A DNA stretch of 37,959 nt, taken from NCBI GenBank assembly GCA_945889085.1, contig CAMDBM010000030.1, positions 1 to 37,959 on the forward strand, in the 5' to 3' direction. Both the position numbers and the translations under genes were made by a program. Origin of the DNA: WLJO01 sp945889085 (GTDB taxonomy: Bacteria > Actinomycetota > Acidimicrobiia > Acidimicrobiales > Ilumatobacteraceae). The notes under the pieces were generated by a model. The model ran no database searches. It was not told the origin of the DNA and saw nothing but the letters and a program-made list of their open reading frames with translations. How positions within the stretch are numbered: the stretch's first letter is position 1; each line of letters opens with the position of its first letter. Positions 16,681-23,875 of the stretch are shown in pieces.

Positions 16681-16742
16681 CCTCGCATTCTGGGCAAGGT
16701 TTCCCCACGCATACGTGGGGAATGTGCCGTCAGAACGCGAGG
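16681..16742 (+). terminator. Long two-part stem-loop between convergent genes
   Basis: The outer arms CCTCGCATTCTG and CAGAACGCGAGG pair at 11 of 12 positions, then GGCA/TGCC, then an inner perfect stem TTCCCCACG/CGTGGGGAA with a CATA loop. It sits between the MFS stop (16663) and the cyclophilin stop (16746), so it could act as a bidirectional terminator, although no U-tract is present. The inner stem resembles an actinobacterial type I-E CRISPR repeat core. Confidence 0.55.
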
Positions 16743-16745
16743 GGG

Positions 16746-17303
16746 TTAGTCGGCGATGGTGATGGTGACCGAGTTGATCACCACGTCGGTCTTCGGGCGG
16801 TCGCCCGAACCGGTGGGCACGTTCTGCATCGCCTCCACCACCTCGAGACCCTTCACCACCTGACCGAAGAGTGCGTAGGCGGGCGGCAGACCCGCACCGG
16901 ACGGGCCGCTGATGAGGAAGAACTGCGAACCGTTCGTGTCGGGGCCGGCGTTGGCCATGGCCAGCGAACCGATCTGGTACTGACCGGGCTTGGGCAGTTC
17001 GTCCTTGAACTGGTAGCCGGGGCCACCGCGGCCGGTACCCGTCGGGTCCCCGCCCTGGCAGACGAAACCGTTGATGATGCGGTGGAAGATGATGCCGTCG
17101 TAGTAGTGGTACAACGCGAGGAACACGAAGTTGTTGACGGTCACCGGCGCCTTGATCGGGTCGAGCGCGATCACGAGCGTGCCCATGGAGGTCTCCATGG
17201 TGGCGGTGTAGCGCTTCGCAGGGTCAACGCCCATCTCGGGAGCGTCGTTGAACTTTTGCGTCTTGGGGGATGACCCGTCGAGTGCGGGGAAGGGATACGG
17301 CAT
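16746..17303 (-). CDS. Cyclophilin-type peptidyl-prolyl cis-trans isomerase, 185 aa
   Basis: The cyclophilin core is complete: YYDGIIFHRIINGFVCQGGDPTGTG carries the FHR and QGGD active-site residues, then SLAMANAGPDTNGSQFFLI with the NGSQFF motif, and ALFGQVVKGLEVV. It catalyses prolyl isomerisation during protein folding. No signal peptide is visible, so it is probably cytoplasmic. About 30 N-terminal residues precede the core. The start at ATG 17303 is supported by TAGCGT 8 nt upstream. Confidence 0.93.
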   Translation of the reverse strand: MPYPFPALDGSSPKTQKFNDAPEMGVDPAKRYTATMETSMGTLVIALDPIKAPVTVNNFVFLALYHYYDGIIFHRIINGFVCQGGDPTGTGRGGPGYQFKDELPKPGQYQIGSLAMANAGPDTNGSQFFLISGPSGAGLPPAYALFGQVVKGLEVVEAMQNVPTGSGDRPKTDVVINSVTITIAD

Positions 17304-17311
17304 GGGTCAGA

Positions 17312-17317
17312 ACGCTA
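17312..17317 (-). promoter_or_regulatory. -10 element TAGCGT before the cyclophilin gene
   Basis: TAGCGT lies 8 nt upstream of ATG 17303 on the minus strand. It is back-to-back with the plus-strand -10 at 17326-17331, so two divergent leaderless promoters share a 35-bp gap. Confidence 0.5.
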
Positions 17318-17325
17318 CCGGCCCC

Positions 17326-17331
17326 TAGGCT
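17326..17331 (+). promoter_or_regulatory. -10 element TAGGCT of a leaderless promoter
   Basis: TAGGCT is exactly 7 nt upstream of ATG 17339, with no Shine-Dalgarno between. Confidence 0.55.
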
Positions 17332-17338
17332 TGCCACC

Positions 17339-17557
17339 ATGACCGACGACGCACCGCAGGCCCCGCCCAACGTGGCACCCGCCGCCGTGCTGGACCTCGA
17401 CGCCATCACCGCGGACCTCGCAGGCGTGGAGATTGCCCTCGCCCGTCTCGAGGCTGGCACCTACTTCACCGACGAGGTCACCGGACAACCATTGCCCGAG
17501 GCCCTGCTCATCGCCCATCCCACGGCCCGCACCGTGGCACCTGCACCAACGGCGTGA
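17339..17557 (+). CDS. Small DksA/TraR-like protein lacking zinc cysteines, 72 aa
   Basis: Residues 32-66 (IALARLEAGTYFTDEVTGQP followed by LPEALLIAHPTART) match the C-terminal zinc-finger segment of DksA/TraR proteins, whose usual pattern is LxRIExGTYGxCxxxGxxIxxxRLxAxPxAxxC. Every cysteine position is non-Cys here. The protein is only 72 residues, with an N-terminal stretch rich in Ala and Pro. DksA-type proteins bind RNA polymerase; whether this form still does is unknown. Its stop overlaps the start of the ABC1 kinase gene (GTGA), indicating coupled translation. The ATG 17339 start is set by the -10 at 7 nt. Confidence 0.75.
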   Translation: MTDDAPQAPPNVAPAAVLDLDAITADLAGVEIALARLEAGTYFTDEVTGQPLPEALLIAHPTARTVAPAPTA

Positions 17558-18918
17558 GGCTCCGGCACTTCCGGACTCGCGCGTCCCGCGGTCTGCGGAT
17601 CGGCCGACTCACTGCGCGAAACGGCGCACGCTTCATCGGCACCCGCATCCGGGGTGTCGGCGCGGACGATGCACGCAAGGCTGCCCTCAACGAGCAGTTC
17701 GCCATCCGCACTGCGCAAGATGTCGCTCGCGAACTCGGTCAGATGAAGGGCGCCATGATGAAGGCCGGTCAGCTGATCGGTTTCATCATCGAGTCGCTCC
17801 CCGACGATGCACAGCAGGCGCTCGCCACGCTCCAGGCCGACGCACCGCCGATGGCACCCGCGCTCGCAACACAGGTGGTCACCGAAGAACTCGGCGACCC
17901 GCGCAGCGTCTTTCTCGACTGGGGCGAGACGCCGATCGCTGCCGCGTCAATCGGCCAGGTGCACAAGGCCGTCACCCGCGACGGCCGCGTGGTTGCGGTG
18001 AAGGTGCAGTACCCCGGCATCGCCGACGCGCTCGGCGCAGACCTCGCGAACGTCGAGGTGCTTTACAGCCTCATGACCTCGTTCGCCCTGAAGGGCATCG
18101 ACGCCAAGGCGGTGGTGGAGGAGGTTCGGCTCCGCATGATCGACGAGCTCGACTACCGCCTCGAGGCCACCAACCAGGTGGAGTTCGCCGACTACTACCG
18201 AGATCACCCCTTCATCCACATCCCCGCGCTCATTCCCGAGCTGTCGACGGAGCGCGTGCTCACGTCGGACTGGGTGGACGGCCTGTCGTTCCAGTCGTTC
18301 ATGGACCAGTCAACCCCGGAGGCCCGTCAGCGTGCAGGTGAGACCATCTGGCGCTTCTCGCAGCACTCGATCCTCCGGCTCGGTGCGTTCAACGGGGACC
18401 CGCACCCGGGCAACTACCGGTTCGCGCCGGACGGCTCGGTGACCTTCCTCGACTTCGGTCTCGTGAAGCGATGGACCCCGGGCGAGTGGGACCATCTCGA
18501 ACCCTCGCTGCACGGCATCCTCGGCCGCGACCCCGAACGACTCGTTCGTGACATGGAGACGATCGGCTTTCTCCCTGTGGGTCACGGGCTCGATGCGCTT
18601 GCGGTGTTCGACTACGTGAGCGCGCCGTACCGTCCGTACCTCGCGGACGAGTTCACGTACACACGCGAGTACGTAAAGGACACGATCGGCAGGATCCTCG
18701 ACATCAAGGGACCGCACGCGCCCGTGATCGAGAAGCTGAACCTGCCGGTGAGTTTCGTCATGCTCGACCGGGTGGTGTGGGGGATCTCTGCGCTCCTCGG
18801 AAAGCTCGGTGCGCACGGCCCCTGGCGCTCAATGATGAACGAGTACCTGATCGACGGCCCTCCGTCCACGCCGCTCGGCCGGCTCGAGGCGGATTGGCTT
18901 GCGAGCACCAAGCCGTAG
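17554..18918 (+). CDS. ABC1/AarF (UbiB-like) atypical kinase, 454 aa
   Basis: The family hallmarks are present: the KxGQ motif MMKAGQLIG near residue 70, the Ala-rich nucleotide loop AAASIGQVHKA, VAVKVQYPGI with the ATP-contacting Lys, ELDYRLEATNQ, the catalytic-loop equivalent NGDPHPGNYRF and metal-binding LDFGLVKRW. UbiB/ADCK-type proteins are ATPases linked to quinone or lipid metabolism. In actinobacteria, which use menaquinone, their role is less clear. GTG 17554 lies in a 4-bp overlap with the DksA-like gene. Its TAG stop forms the first three bases of the next gene's -10. Confidence 0.9.
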   Translation: MRLRHFRTRASRGLRIGRLTARNGARFIGTRIRGVGADDARKAALNEQFAIRTAQDVARELGQMKGAMMKAGQLIGFIIESLPDDAQQALATLQADAPPMAPALATQVVTEELGDPRSVFLDWGETPIAAASIGQVHKAVTRDGRVVAVKVQYPGIADALGADLANVEVLYSLMTSFALKGIDAKAVVEEVRLRMIDELDYRLEATNQVEFADYYRDHPFIHIPALIPELSTERVLTSDWVDGLSFQSFMDQSTPEARQRAGETIWRFSQHSILRLGAFNGDPHPGNYRFAPDGSVTFLDFGLVKRWTPGEWDHLEPSLHGILGRDPERLVRDMETIGFLPVGHGLDALAVFDYVSAPYRPYLADEFTYTREYVKDTIGRILDIKGPHAPVIEKLNLPVSFVMLDRVVWGISALLGKLGAHGPWRSMMNEYLIDGPPSTPLGRLEADWLASTKP

Positions 18919-18921
18919 CAT
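18894..18921 (+). promoter_or_regulatory. Leaderless promoter with -10 TAGCAT overlapping a stop codon
   Basis: TTGGCT at 18894-18899 could serve as -35. It is 16 bp from TAGCAT at 18916-18921, which is 7 nt before ATG 18929. The TAG of the -10 is the ABC1 kinase stop codon. Confidence 0.5.
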
Positions 18922-18928
18922 CACGCCG

Positions 18929-19363
18929 ATGGACATCGTCACCGCATCGCGGCTTGCCGGTCAGTACTGCTGGGTGGAGCTGCAGCTGTTCGAACTCCTC
19001 GGCTCGTGGATGCACCGCAGCACCGATCCAGAACTGGTGGTGGCGCTCGGTGACCGGTGTACCCGTCACGGTGAGCACGCAGAGGCGTGGCGCGGGCGGA
19101 TCGCCACCATTCCTGCGATCGATGTCGAGCGCTCAGTCAACGCACCCGGCAGCGCTGTCGCCTCGGCGATCGCCCGGCTGCGCCAACCGGAATCCGCGGA
19201 CGACGTCCTTGCGCTCGCTGCCGCCTACGACAGCGAGATCCGGCCCGCCGTCCTTGCGGCCTACCGAGCTCACCGTGCAGAGGTCGACCCATTGCTGGAC
19301 GGCCCGACCGCGCGTCTGCTCGACGTCGTCATTGCCTGCTCGGAACAGCAACTGCTCGCCTGA
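18929..19363 (+). CDS. Hypothetical protein, 144 aa, helical (ferritin-like bundle possible)
   Basis: The protein is predicted to be nearly all helical (ASRLAGQYCWVELQLFELLG, TRHGEHAEAWRGRI, AAYDSEIRPAVLAAYRAH). The spacing of E, H and E-x-x-H-like residues in long helices recalls ferritin-like four-helix bundles, but this is a weak inference and no clear metal ligand set is established. The start at ATG 18929 is set by the -10 TAGCAT at 7 nt. It is followed by a hairpin at 19387. Confidence 0.65.
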   Translation: MDIVTASRLAGQYCWVELQLFELLGSWMHRSTDPELVVALGDRCTRHGEHAEAWRGRIATIPAIDVERSVNAPGSAVASAIARLRQPESADDVLALAAAYDSEIRPAVLAAYRAHRAEVDPLLDGPTARLLDVVIACSEQQLLA

Positions 19364-19386
19364 GGGTGGCCCCGGCCAAAAATGAG

Positions 19387-19420
19387 GAAGAGCCCCGGGT
19401 GAAGGGACCCGGGGCTCTTC
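19387..19420 (-). terminator. Intrinsic terminator with U-tract on the minus strand
   Basis: The arms GAAGAGCCCCGGGT (19387-19400) and ACCCGGGGCTCTTC (19407-19420) are perfect complements with a 6-nt loop. On the minus strand the stem is followed by CTCATTTTTGG, a run of five T, so it fits termination of a minus-strand transcript best. It could also end the plus-strand gene at 19363. Confidence 0.8.
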
Positions 19421-19482
19421 GATTGTGGGGCTTCGTCGGCGCGTGCCAACCAACCCTGATCGTGGGGATGTTCGCGCTGGGC

Positions 19483-19575
19483 TCAGTGAGCGAGCGCGGG
19501 AGTCGCCAAGAGCATCGTGAGCGTGAAGAGCACGGCGCTAATGCGGAAGACTCGGCTGATGCTGATGAGTTCCAT
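19483..19575 (-). CDS. Candidate small secreted/membrane peptide, 30 aa
   Basis: ATG 19575 is preceded by AAGGA at 6 nt. The frame encodes a basic start (SRVFR), a hydrophobic core (ISAVLFTLTMLLA) and a terminal TPALAH that looks like a signal-peptidase site, then a stop at 19483. A terminator with a U-tract in the same direction lies 63 bp downstream, so gene and terminator form a compact unit in an otherwise empty 348-bp gap. It may be a real small peptide, a leader of a small RNA, or the remnant of a secreted protein. Confidence 0.45.
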   Translation of the reverse strand: MELISISRVFRISAVLFTLTMLLATPALAH

Positions 19576-19629
19576 GATGGATCCTTCGTAGAGTGCGAGA
19601 TGCCTGACGGTTACTCCGCCGCCCCCACC

Positions 19630-19651
19630 CACCAGTTGCGTTCAACTGGTG
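19630..19651. repeat. Perfect 9-bp inverted repeat upstream of the small ORF
   Basis: CACCAGTTG (19630-19638) and CAACTGGTG (19643-19651) flank a CGTT loop. It lies 55 bp upstream of the minus-strand peptide start and 61 bp before the uracil-DNA glycosylase start, so it could be an operator or an RNA hairpin in either direction. Confidence 0.5.
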
Positions 19652-19711
19652 ACTCTGAGCGGCCTTGACGCTCATTGTGGCAGAGCGACCACGAAAAGTC
19701 ACGCAGTGTTG

Positions 19712-20419
19712 ATGACAGATTGGAATCATTTTCTCCGCCAAGAGTTCGATAAGCCCTACTGGGCCGAACTCCAGGCATTCCTGCGGCACGAGCGCGCCAG
19801 CACCACCGTGTTTCCCCCTCCTGAACAGGTTTTTTCTGCGCTACACCTCACCCCGCTCGCGCACACCAAGGTGCTCATCCTCGGTCAGGATCCGTACCAC
19901 GGTCCGGGGCAGGCCCACGGTTTGTGCTTCAGCGTCACCGAGAGTGTTGCCGTGCCGCCCTCGTTGGCGAACATCTATCGGGAACTCGAGAGCGATCTCG
20001 GCATTACCCACCCCGGCCACGGCAATCTGGAGGCCTGGGCACGGCAGGGGGTACTGCTGCTCAATACGGTGCTCACCGTGCGCGCCCACGCCGCCGCTTC
20101 CCACGCCGGCCGGGGCTGGGAGACCTTCACCGACGAGGTGATCCGCACCGTCAACAGCAAGACCGACCGAGTCGTGTTCATCCTCTGGGGTGCCTCGGCC
20201 CGCAAGAAGAAGGATCTCATCGACCTCTCCCGACATGTCGTGATCGAGTCGGCCCACCCGTCACCGCTCAGCGCCCGCAACGGATTCTTCGGCAGCAAAC
20301 CGTTCTCACGGGCGAACGCTGCACTCGTCGAGGCCGGTCTCAACACGGTGGACTGGGCGCTCGCGCCACCCGTCGCGCCCACTGTCGCGCAGCACGTCAC
20401 GCCGCCCGACAGCGCCTAG
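19712..20419 (+). CDS. ung: Uracil-DNA glycosylase (family 1), 235 aa
   Basis: This enzyme excises uracil from DNA at the start of base-excision repair. The water-activating motif GQDPYHGPGQAHG carries catalytic Asp60, the uracil-binding segment LLNTVLTV follows, and the DNA-intercalation loop is HPSPLSARNGFFG with catalytic His182. Length is normal. ATG 19712 is chosen because homology begins with MTDWNHFL; the frame is open further upstream, but those residues are not family-like and overlap the inverted repeat. No Shine-Dalgarno or TAnnnT is seen near the start. Confidence 0.95.
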   Translation: MTDWNHFLRQEFDKPYWAELQAFLRHERASTTVFPPPEQVFSALHLTPLAHTKVLILGQDPYHGPGQAHGLCFSVTESVAVPPSLANIYRELESDLGITHPGHGNLEAWARQGVLLLNTVLTVRAHAAASHAGRGWETFTDEVIRTVNSKTDRVVFILWGASARKKKDLIDLSRHVVIESAHPSPLSARNGFFGSKPFSRANAALVEAGLNTVDWALAPPVAPTVAQHVTPPDSA

Positions 20420-20474
20420 CCGCACCACTCCACCCCGGCGGTGCACGTTGCTGCGCCGTGGCAACATGTCGCCC

Positions 20475-21470
20475 ATGTCGTCACCCGCAATCCGTACGCG
20501 TCGCGCCAAGGTCAACAACGTCGAACTCGATCTGCTGGAGTGCGGGGACCCCGGACAGCCACTCGTCATCCTCAGCCACGGCTTCCCGGAGGCCGCCCAC
20601 TCGTGGCGCCACCAGATCCCGGTGCTCGCGGCAGCCGGTTATCACGTCATCGCTCCGGACCAGCGCGGGTACGGGCGCTCATCGCGCCCGTCGAGCGTGT
20701 CCGACTACGGGATCACGCACCTCTGTGGCGACCTGCTCGGCCTTGTCGACGAGGCGGGTGAGGAGCAGGCGGTGTTCGTCGGCCACGACTGGGGTGCGCT
20801 GATCGTCTGGGAACTGTCCAAGTTGTACCCGGAACGCGTGAAGGCCGTGGTCGGCGTGAGCGTGCCATTCGTTGCATGGCCCGCCCCGCCCACACAACTG
20901 ATGCAGGCGCTGTATGGCGACCGCTTCTTCTACATCCTCTACTTCCAGAACGTCGGGCCCGCCGAGGCCGAACTAGGACACGACCCGCGCAACACGATGG
21001 CCAAGGTGCTGTGGGGCGCTTCTGGCCGTGGCTGGCCCGATCCGGAGAACCTGCCCACCGAACTACCCCCGATGCAGGGCACCGGATTCCTCACGCAGAT
21101 GCCCGCCACGCCTGCGCTGCCGTATCAGGGGCCAGAGGGTGCCTGGCTCACCGAGGCGGACCTCGATCGGTACGCGGACCTCTTCGGTGCGAGTGGCTTC
21201 TTCGGACCCGTCAGCTACTACCGCAACCTCGACGCCAACTACGAGATCGTCAAGGACCTCGGACCAGAACTCGTCACCATGCCGAGCTACTTCATCGGCG
21301 GCACACTGGACCCAGTCAACATGATGGACCCGGGCGGCCCGGAACGCATGAGGAGTGTGCTGCCCAACTTCCGCGGCAGCACGATGATCGAGGGCGCAGG
21401 GCACTGGACGCAGCAGGAGGCCCCCAAGGCCTTCAACGAGGCGCTGCTCGGTTTCCTCCGCACACTCTGA
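20475..21470 (+). CDS. Alpha/beta-hydrolase, probable soluble epoxide hydrolase, 331 aa
   Basis: The hydrolase fold carries the oxyanion motif HGFPEAAHSW (HGxP, residues 35-38), nucleophile Asp105 in GHDWGA, cap-domain tyrosines including SYYRNLD, and the catalytic His in GAGHWTQQEAP near residue 311. An Asp nucleophile plus HGFP and a capping tyrosine indicate epoxide hydrolase rather than esterase; haloalkane dehalogenase is less likely. The substrate is unknown. The start at ATG 20475 is supported by CAACAT 7 nt upstream, a weaker -10. Neighbours give no pathway hint. Confidence 0.88.
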   Translation: MSSPAIRTRRAKVNNVELDLLECGDPGQPLVILSHGFPEAAHSWRHQIPVLAAAGYHVIAPDQRGYGRSSRPSSVSDYGITHLCGDLLGLVDEAGEEQAVFVGHDWGALIVWELSKLYPERVKAVVGVSVPFVAWPAPPTQLMQALYGDRFFYILYFQNVGPAEAELGHDPRNTMAKVLWGASGRGWPDPENLPTELPPMQGTGFLTQMPATPALPYQGPEGAWLTEADLDRYADLFGASGFFGPVSYYRNLDANYEIVKDLGPELVTMPSYFIGGTLDPVNMMDPGGPERMRSVLPNFRGSTMIEGAGHWTQQEAPKAFNEALLGFLRTL

Positions 21471-21511
21471 GCCGTCACGCTCGCGTGGTGCCGCCCACGG
21501 GTCGCCATCAC

Positions 21512-21517
21512 TAACGT
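21512..21517 (+). promoter_or_regulatory. -10 element TAACGT of a leaderless promoter
   Basis: TAACGT is exactly 7 nt upstream of ATG 21525 with no Shine-Dalgarno between. Confidence 0.55.
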
Positions 21518-21524
21518 CTTGCGC

Positions 21525-22196
21525 ATGACAGTCGACAGCGCCCTCATCGTTGCAGGCGGCTCACACGGCCACGACTTCCCGGCAACCGCGCAGGCGCTCG
21601 CCGGTGTGCTGGGCGATCACGGACTCACGGTCGACATCGTCGACGGACCGGACGAGGCGTGGGCCGCGATGCTCGACCGGCCCGAGCCCTACGGGATGCT
21701 CGCCGTGAACGGGCTCCGCTTCGGCATGACCCATTCCCGCTACGACGCGTTGCGCGATCGGTGGGCATACCGCACCCCGCCTGCAGCCGATGCAGCGCTG
21801 GACCGTCACCTCGCCGCCGGGTCCTCGGTGTTTTCCGTCCACACCGGTTGCATCTGCTTCGACGACTGGGACCGCTGGAGCCGCGTACTCGGGCGCCAGT
21901 GGAGTTGGGACGAGCAGCATCTCTCGTGGCACCCCGAACTCGCACCGATCAGGGTCGAACCCGCCGAGAGCCTCGGTGACCCCTTCCAGATCATCGACGA
22001 GATCTACACCGACATGATCGACCTGAGCGATGTCGACGTGCTCGCCCGCTGCAGCGGCCAACCGGTTGTGTGGACGCGCCACGAGGAAGCGAGCCGGGTG
22101 GGCGTTACCACCGTCGGACACGGCGTGGACACCTACGAGAACGATTCGTACCGGAGACTGCTCGACGGTCTGGTGGGCTGGCTCGTCAACGGCTGA
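21525..22196 (+). CDS. ThuA-like domain protein, 223 aa
   Basis: This is a class I GATase-like fold of the ThuA family, known from trehalose utilisation loci and many sugar-related proteins. Seen are the first strand SALIVAGGSHGHDF, the helix-strand segment HTGCICFDDWDRWSRVLGRQW with a Cys at the nucleophile-like position, FQIIDEIYTDMID, and VVWTRHEEASRVGVTTVGHG. The reaction of this family is not established. The start at ATG 21525 is set by the -10 at 7 nt; a TTG two codons earlier is rejected. Its 3' end faces the ferredoxin gene. Confidence 0.8.
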   Translation: MTVDSALIVAGGSHGHDFPATAQALAGVLGDHGLTVDIVDGPDEAWAAMLDRPEPYGMLAVNGLRFGMTHSRYDALRDRWAYRTPPAADAALDRHLAAGSSVFSVHTGCICFDDWDRWSRVLGRQWSWDEQHLSWHPELAPIRVEPAESLGDPFQIIDEIYTDMIDLSDVDVLARCSGQPVVWTRHEEASRVGVTTVGHGVDTYENDSYRRLLDGLVGWLVNG

Positions 22197-22219
22197 GGCG
22201 CGATCGGTCCCGCCAGCGC

Positions 22220-22441
22220 TCAGTCGAGCGGGATTGCGGAGCCGTCCTCGCGCTCCACCACAATCGCCCGGTTCGGGCAGTTCCGGGCGATCCGAACGGC
22301 GGTCGCCTCGTCGAGGGCACCGTCCTGGCCCGGGATCACCTCGGACAGTTCGTTGTCGTCGAAACGGAAAACGTTCGGGGCGTCAGCGAGGCAGCGACCG
22401 ATCGACATGCACTCGTCCTGGTTCACTCGCACACGAACCAC
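22220..22441 (-). CDS. [3Fe-4S]-type ferredoxin, 73 aa
   Basis: Cys11 and Cys17 (DECMSIGRC) and Cys55 (ARNCPNRAI) give the three-ligand pattern of actinobacterial 3Fe-4S ferredoxins, with a Ser/Ile in place of the middle Cys of 4Fe-4S forms. These small proteins pass electrons to cytochromes P450 and other oxygenases. No P450 is encoded in the window. GTG 22441 begins 2 bp after the stop of the Dabb gene, so the two genes are likely co-transcribed. Confidence 0.88.
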   Translation of the reverse strand: MVRVRVNQDECMSIGRCLADAPNVFRFDDNELSEVIPGQDGALDEATAVRIARNCPNRAIVVEREDGSAIPLD

Positions 22442-22443
22442 GA

Positions 22444-22737
22444 TCAGAACTCGAACTGCACGGCGGAACGCTGGGCGATGATGACCGAACCCTTCTCACG
22501 GATCATCCGCTGATGCTCAGGATGATCCCGATAGGTGAGATAACCGGCGACATCCTCGAAATCGACAACGGCCGAAAAGTCGAAATTGCCCGGATTCACC
22601 CCAACATCGCGACCGGCGGAGAACGCCCGAACCTGCGGAACGATCTCGGGCAGGGTGGCGAGGTCTGCGAGGAAGTCGGCAACCTGCCCCTCGGTGGCCT
22701 CCTCGTTCAACTTGAACATCACAACGTGGCGGAACAT
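22444..22737 (-). CDS. Dabb-domain (stress-responsive alpha/beta barrel) protein, 97 aa
   Basis: FRHVVMFKLNEEATEGQVADF and the FSAVVDFEDVAGYLTYRDHPEHQ segment with the conserved yxxHPxH pattern identify a Dabb domain, a dimeric ferredoxin-like fold found in polyketide cyclases and proteins of unknown function. Length covers one domain. The start at ATG 22737 is supported by TACGTT 6 nt upstream. It is first in a two-gene unit with the ferredoxin. Confidence 0.85.
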   Translation of the reverse strand: MFRHVVMFKLNEEATEGQVADFLADLATLPEIVPQVRAFSAGRDVGVNPGNFDFSAVVDFEDVAGYLTYRDHPEHQRMIREKGSVIIAQRSAVQFEF

Positions 22738-22743
22738 GCACAA

Positions 22744-22749
22744 AACGTA
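22744..22749 (-). promoter_or_regulatory. -10 element TACGTT before the Dabb gene
   Basis: TACGTT is 6 nt upstream of ATG 22737 on the minus strand, a leaderless arrangement. Confidence 0.45.
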
Positions 22750-22843
22750 GCGGAAACAAGGAAATGTAGAACCCGACGCGAAAAAGTTTGTAGCCCGTAC
22801 AGGCTCAGGGTGGAGGGTATTGACCACGTCGGTAGGTTGACAT

Positions 22844-22863
22844 CACTGTCCCGGGGGACAGTG
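22844..22863 (+). promoter_or_regulatory. 9-bp hairpin in the 5' region of the principal-type sigma gene
   Basis: CACTGTCCC and GGGACAGTG are perfect complements around GG, 50 bp before GTG 22914. Two TTGAC motifs (TTGACC and TTGACA, 22820-22843) lie just upstream and may be -35 elements. The hairpin could be an operator or a leader structure. Confidence 0.4.
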
Positions 22864-22913
22864 CCCAGGGACAAACAGCGGCGCCACAGGCGTCCGGGAA
22901 GTCGAGGAGCATC

Positions 22914-23852
22914 GTGGCCAAAGACCGCGTCGAACGTGATGAGGAGGACCTCGTCCGCCTATACCTCACAGACATTGGCCAGTACACGCTGCTCACCAAG
23001 GACGATGAAGTTCGTCTCGCCAAACTCATTGAGAGTGGCAAGGTAGCGGCCGAGGCGATGGAGAAGGGTGGCAAGGAAATCACCCCGGCAAAGAAGCGCG
23101 AACTGCGCCGCCAGGCCCGCGAGGGCGAAGATGCCCAGCAGGCCTTTGTGCAGTCCAACCTCCGGCTCGTCGTGTCGATCGCCAAGAAGTATCAGGCGTC
23201 CGGTCTCCCCCTGCTCGACCTCATCCAGGAGGGCAACCTCGGGCTGATGCACGCTGTCGAGAAGTTCGACTGGCGCAAGGGTTTCAAGTTCTCCACCTAC
23301 GCAACGTGGTGGATCCGCCAGGCGATCACGCGTGGTATTGCGAATACCGGCCGCACCATTCGTCTGCCAGTCCACGCCGGCGACACCCTCGCCCGTCTGC
23401 AGAAGGCACGTGCCCGCCTCGAGCTCAAGCTCGGTCGTCCGGCCACGCTCGCAGAGCTCTCGGCGGAAGTAGAGATGCCCGAGGACAAAGTCACCGAGGC
23501 GCTTCGCTTCGCAGCCGAGCCGCTGTCGCTGTCCGAGCCGCTCCGCGAGGACGGCGATGCCGAACTCGGCGACGTGGTCGAGGACCGCTCGGCCGAGTCC
23601 CCGTTCGAGGTTGCTGCCACAGCGCTGCTTCCCGACGAGATCAACCGTCTGCTCGCCCCGCTGGACGATCGCGAGCGCGAAATCCTCAAGCTTCGCTTCG
23701 GGCTGGACCGCGGCGAGCCGCGCACGCTCGAAGAGGTTGGCGAACACTTCAACCTCACCCGTGAGCGCATCCGCCAGATTGAGGCACGTGCCATGAGCAA
23801 GCTGCGCCACCCTTCGTCGGACACCGGCGCCCGAGACCTGCTCGCGGTCTGA
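22914..23852 (+). CDS. Sigma-70 factor of the principal/group 2 type, 312 aa
   Basis: Region 1.2 (LVRLYLTDIGQYTLLTKDDEVRLA), region 2 (SNLRLVVSIAKKYQASGLPLLDLIQEGNLGLMHAVEKFD, with KFSTYATWWIRQAI for -10 recognition), region 3, and region 4 (TLEEVGEHFNLTRERIRQIEARAMSKLRH for -35 recognition) are all intact. Region 1.1 is absent or very short, and the length matches SigB/HrdB-type or trimmed principal factors. Whether it is the only housekeeping sigma cannot be told from the window. GTG 22914 follows GAGGAG at 4 nt. Confidence 0.93.
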   Translation: MAKDRVERDEEDLVRLYLTDIGQYTLLTKDDEVRLAKLIESGKVAAEAMEKGGKEITPAKKRELRRQAREGEDAQQAFVQSNLRLVVSIAKKYQASGLPLLDLIQEGNLGLMHAVEKFDWRKGFKFSTYATWWIRQAITRGIANTGRTIRLPVHAGDTLARLQKARARLELKLGRPATLAELSAEVEMPEDKVTEALRFAAEPLSLSEPLREDGDAELGDVVEDRSAESPFEVAATALLPDEINRLLAPLDDREREILKLRFGLDRGEPRTLEEVGEHFNLTRERIRQIEARAMSKLRHPSSDTGARDLLAV

Positions 23853-23863
23853 CACCCCTTCGT

Positions 23864-23869
23864 TAGCCT
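23864..23869 (+). promoter_or_regulatory. -10 element TAGCCT of a leaderless promoter
   Basis: TAGCCT is 6 nt upstream of GTG 23876, with no Shine-Dalgarno between. Confidence 0.5.
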
Positions 23870-23875
23870 GCGGTC

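Noticed and set aside
16697..16722. CRISPR array
   Set aside because: Only one copy of the repeat-like core is present, with no spacers and no cas genes nearby.
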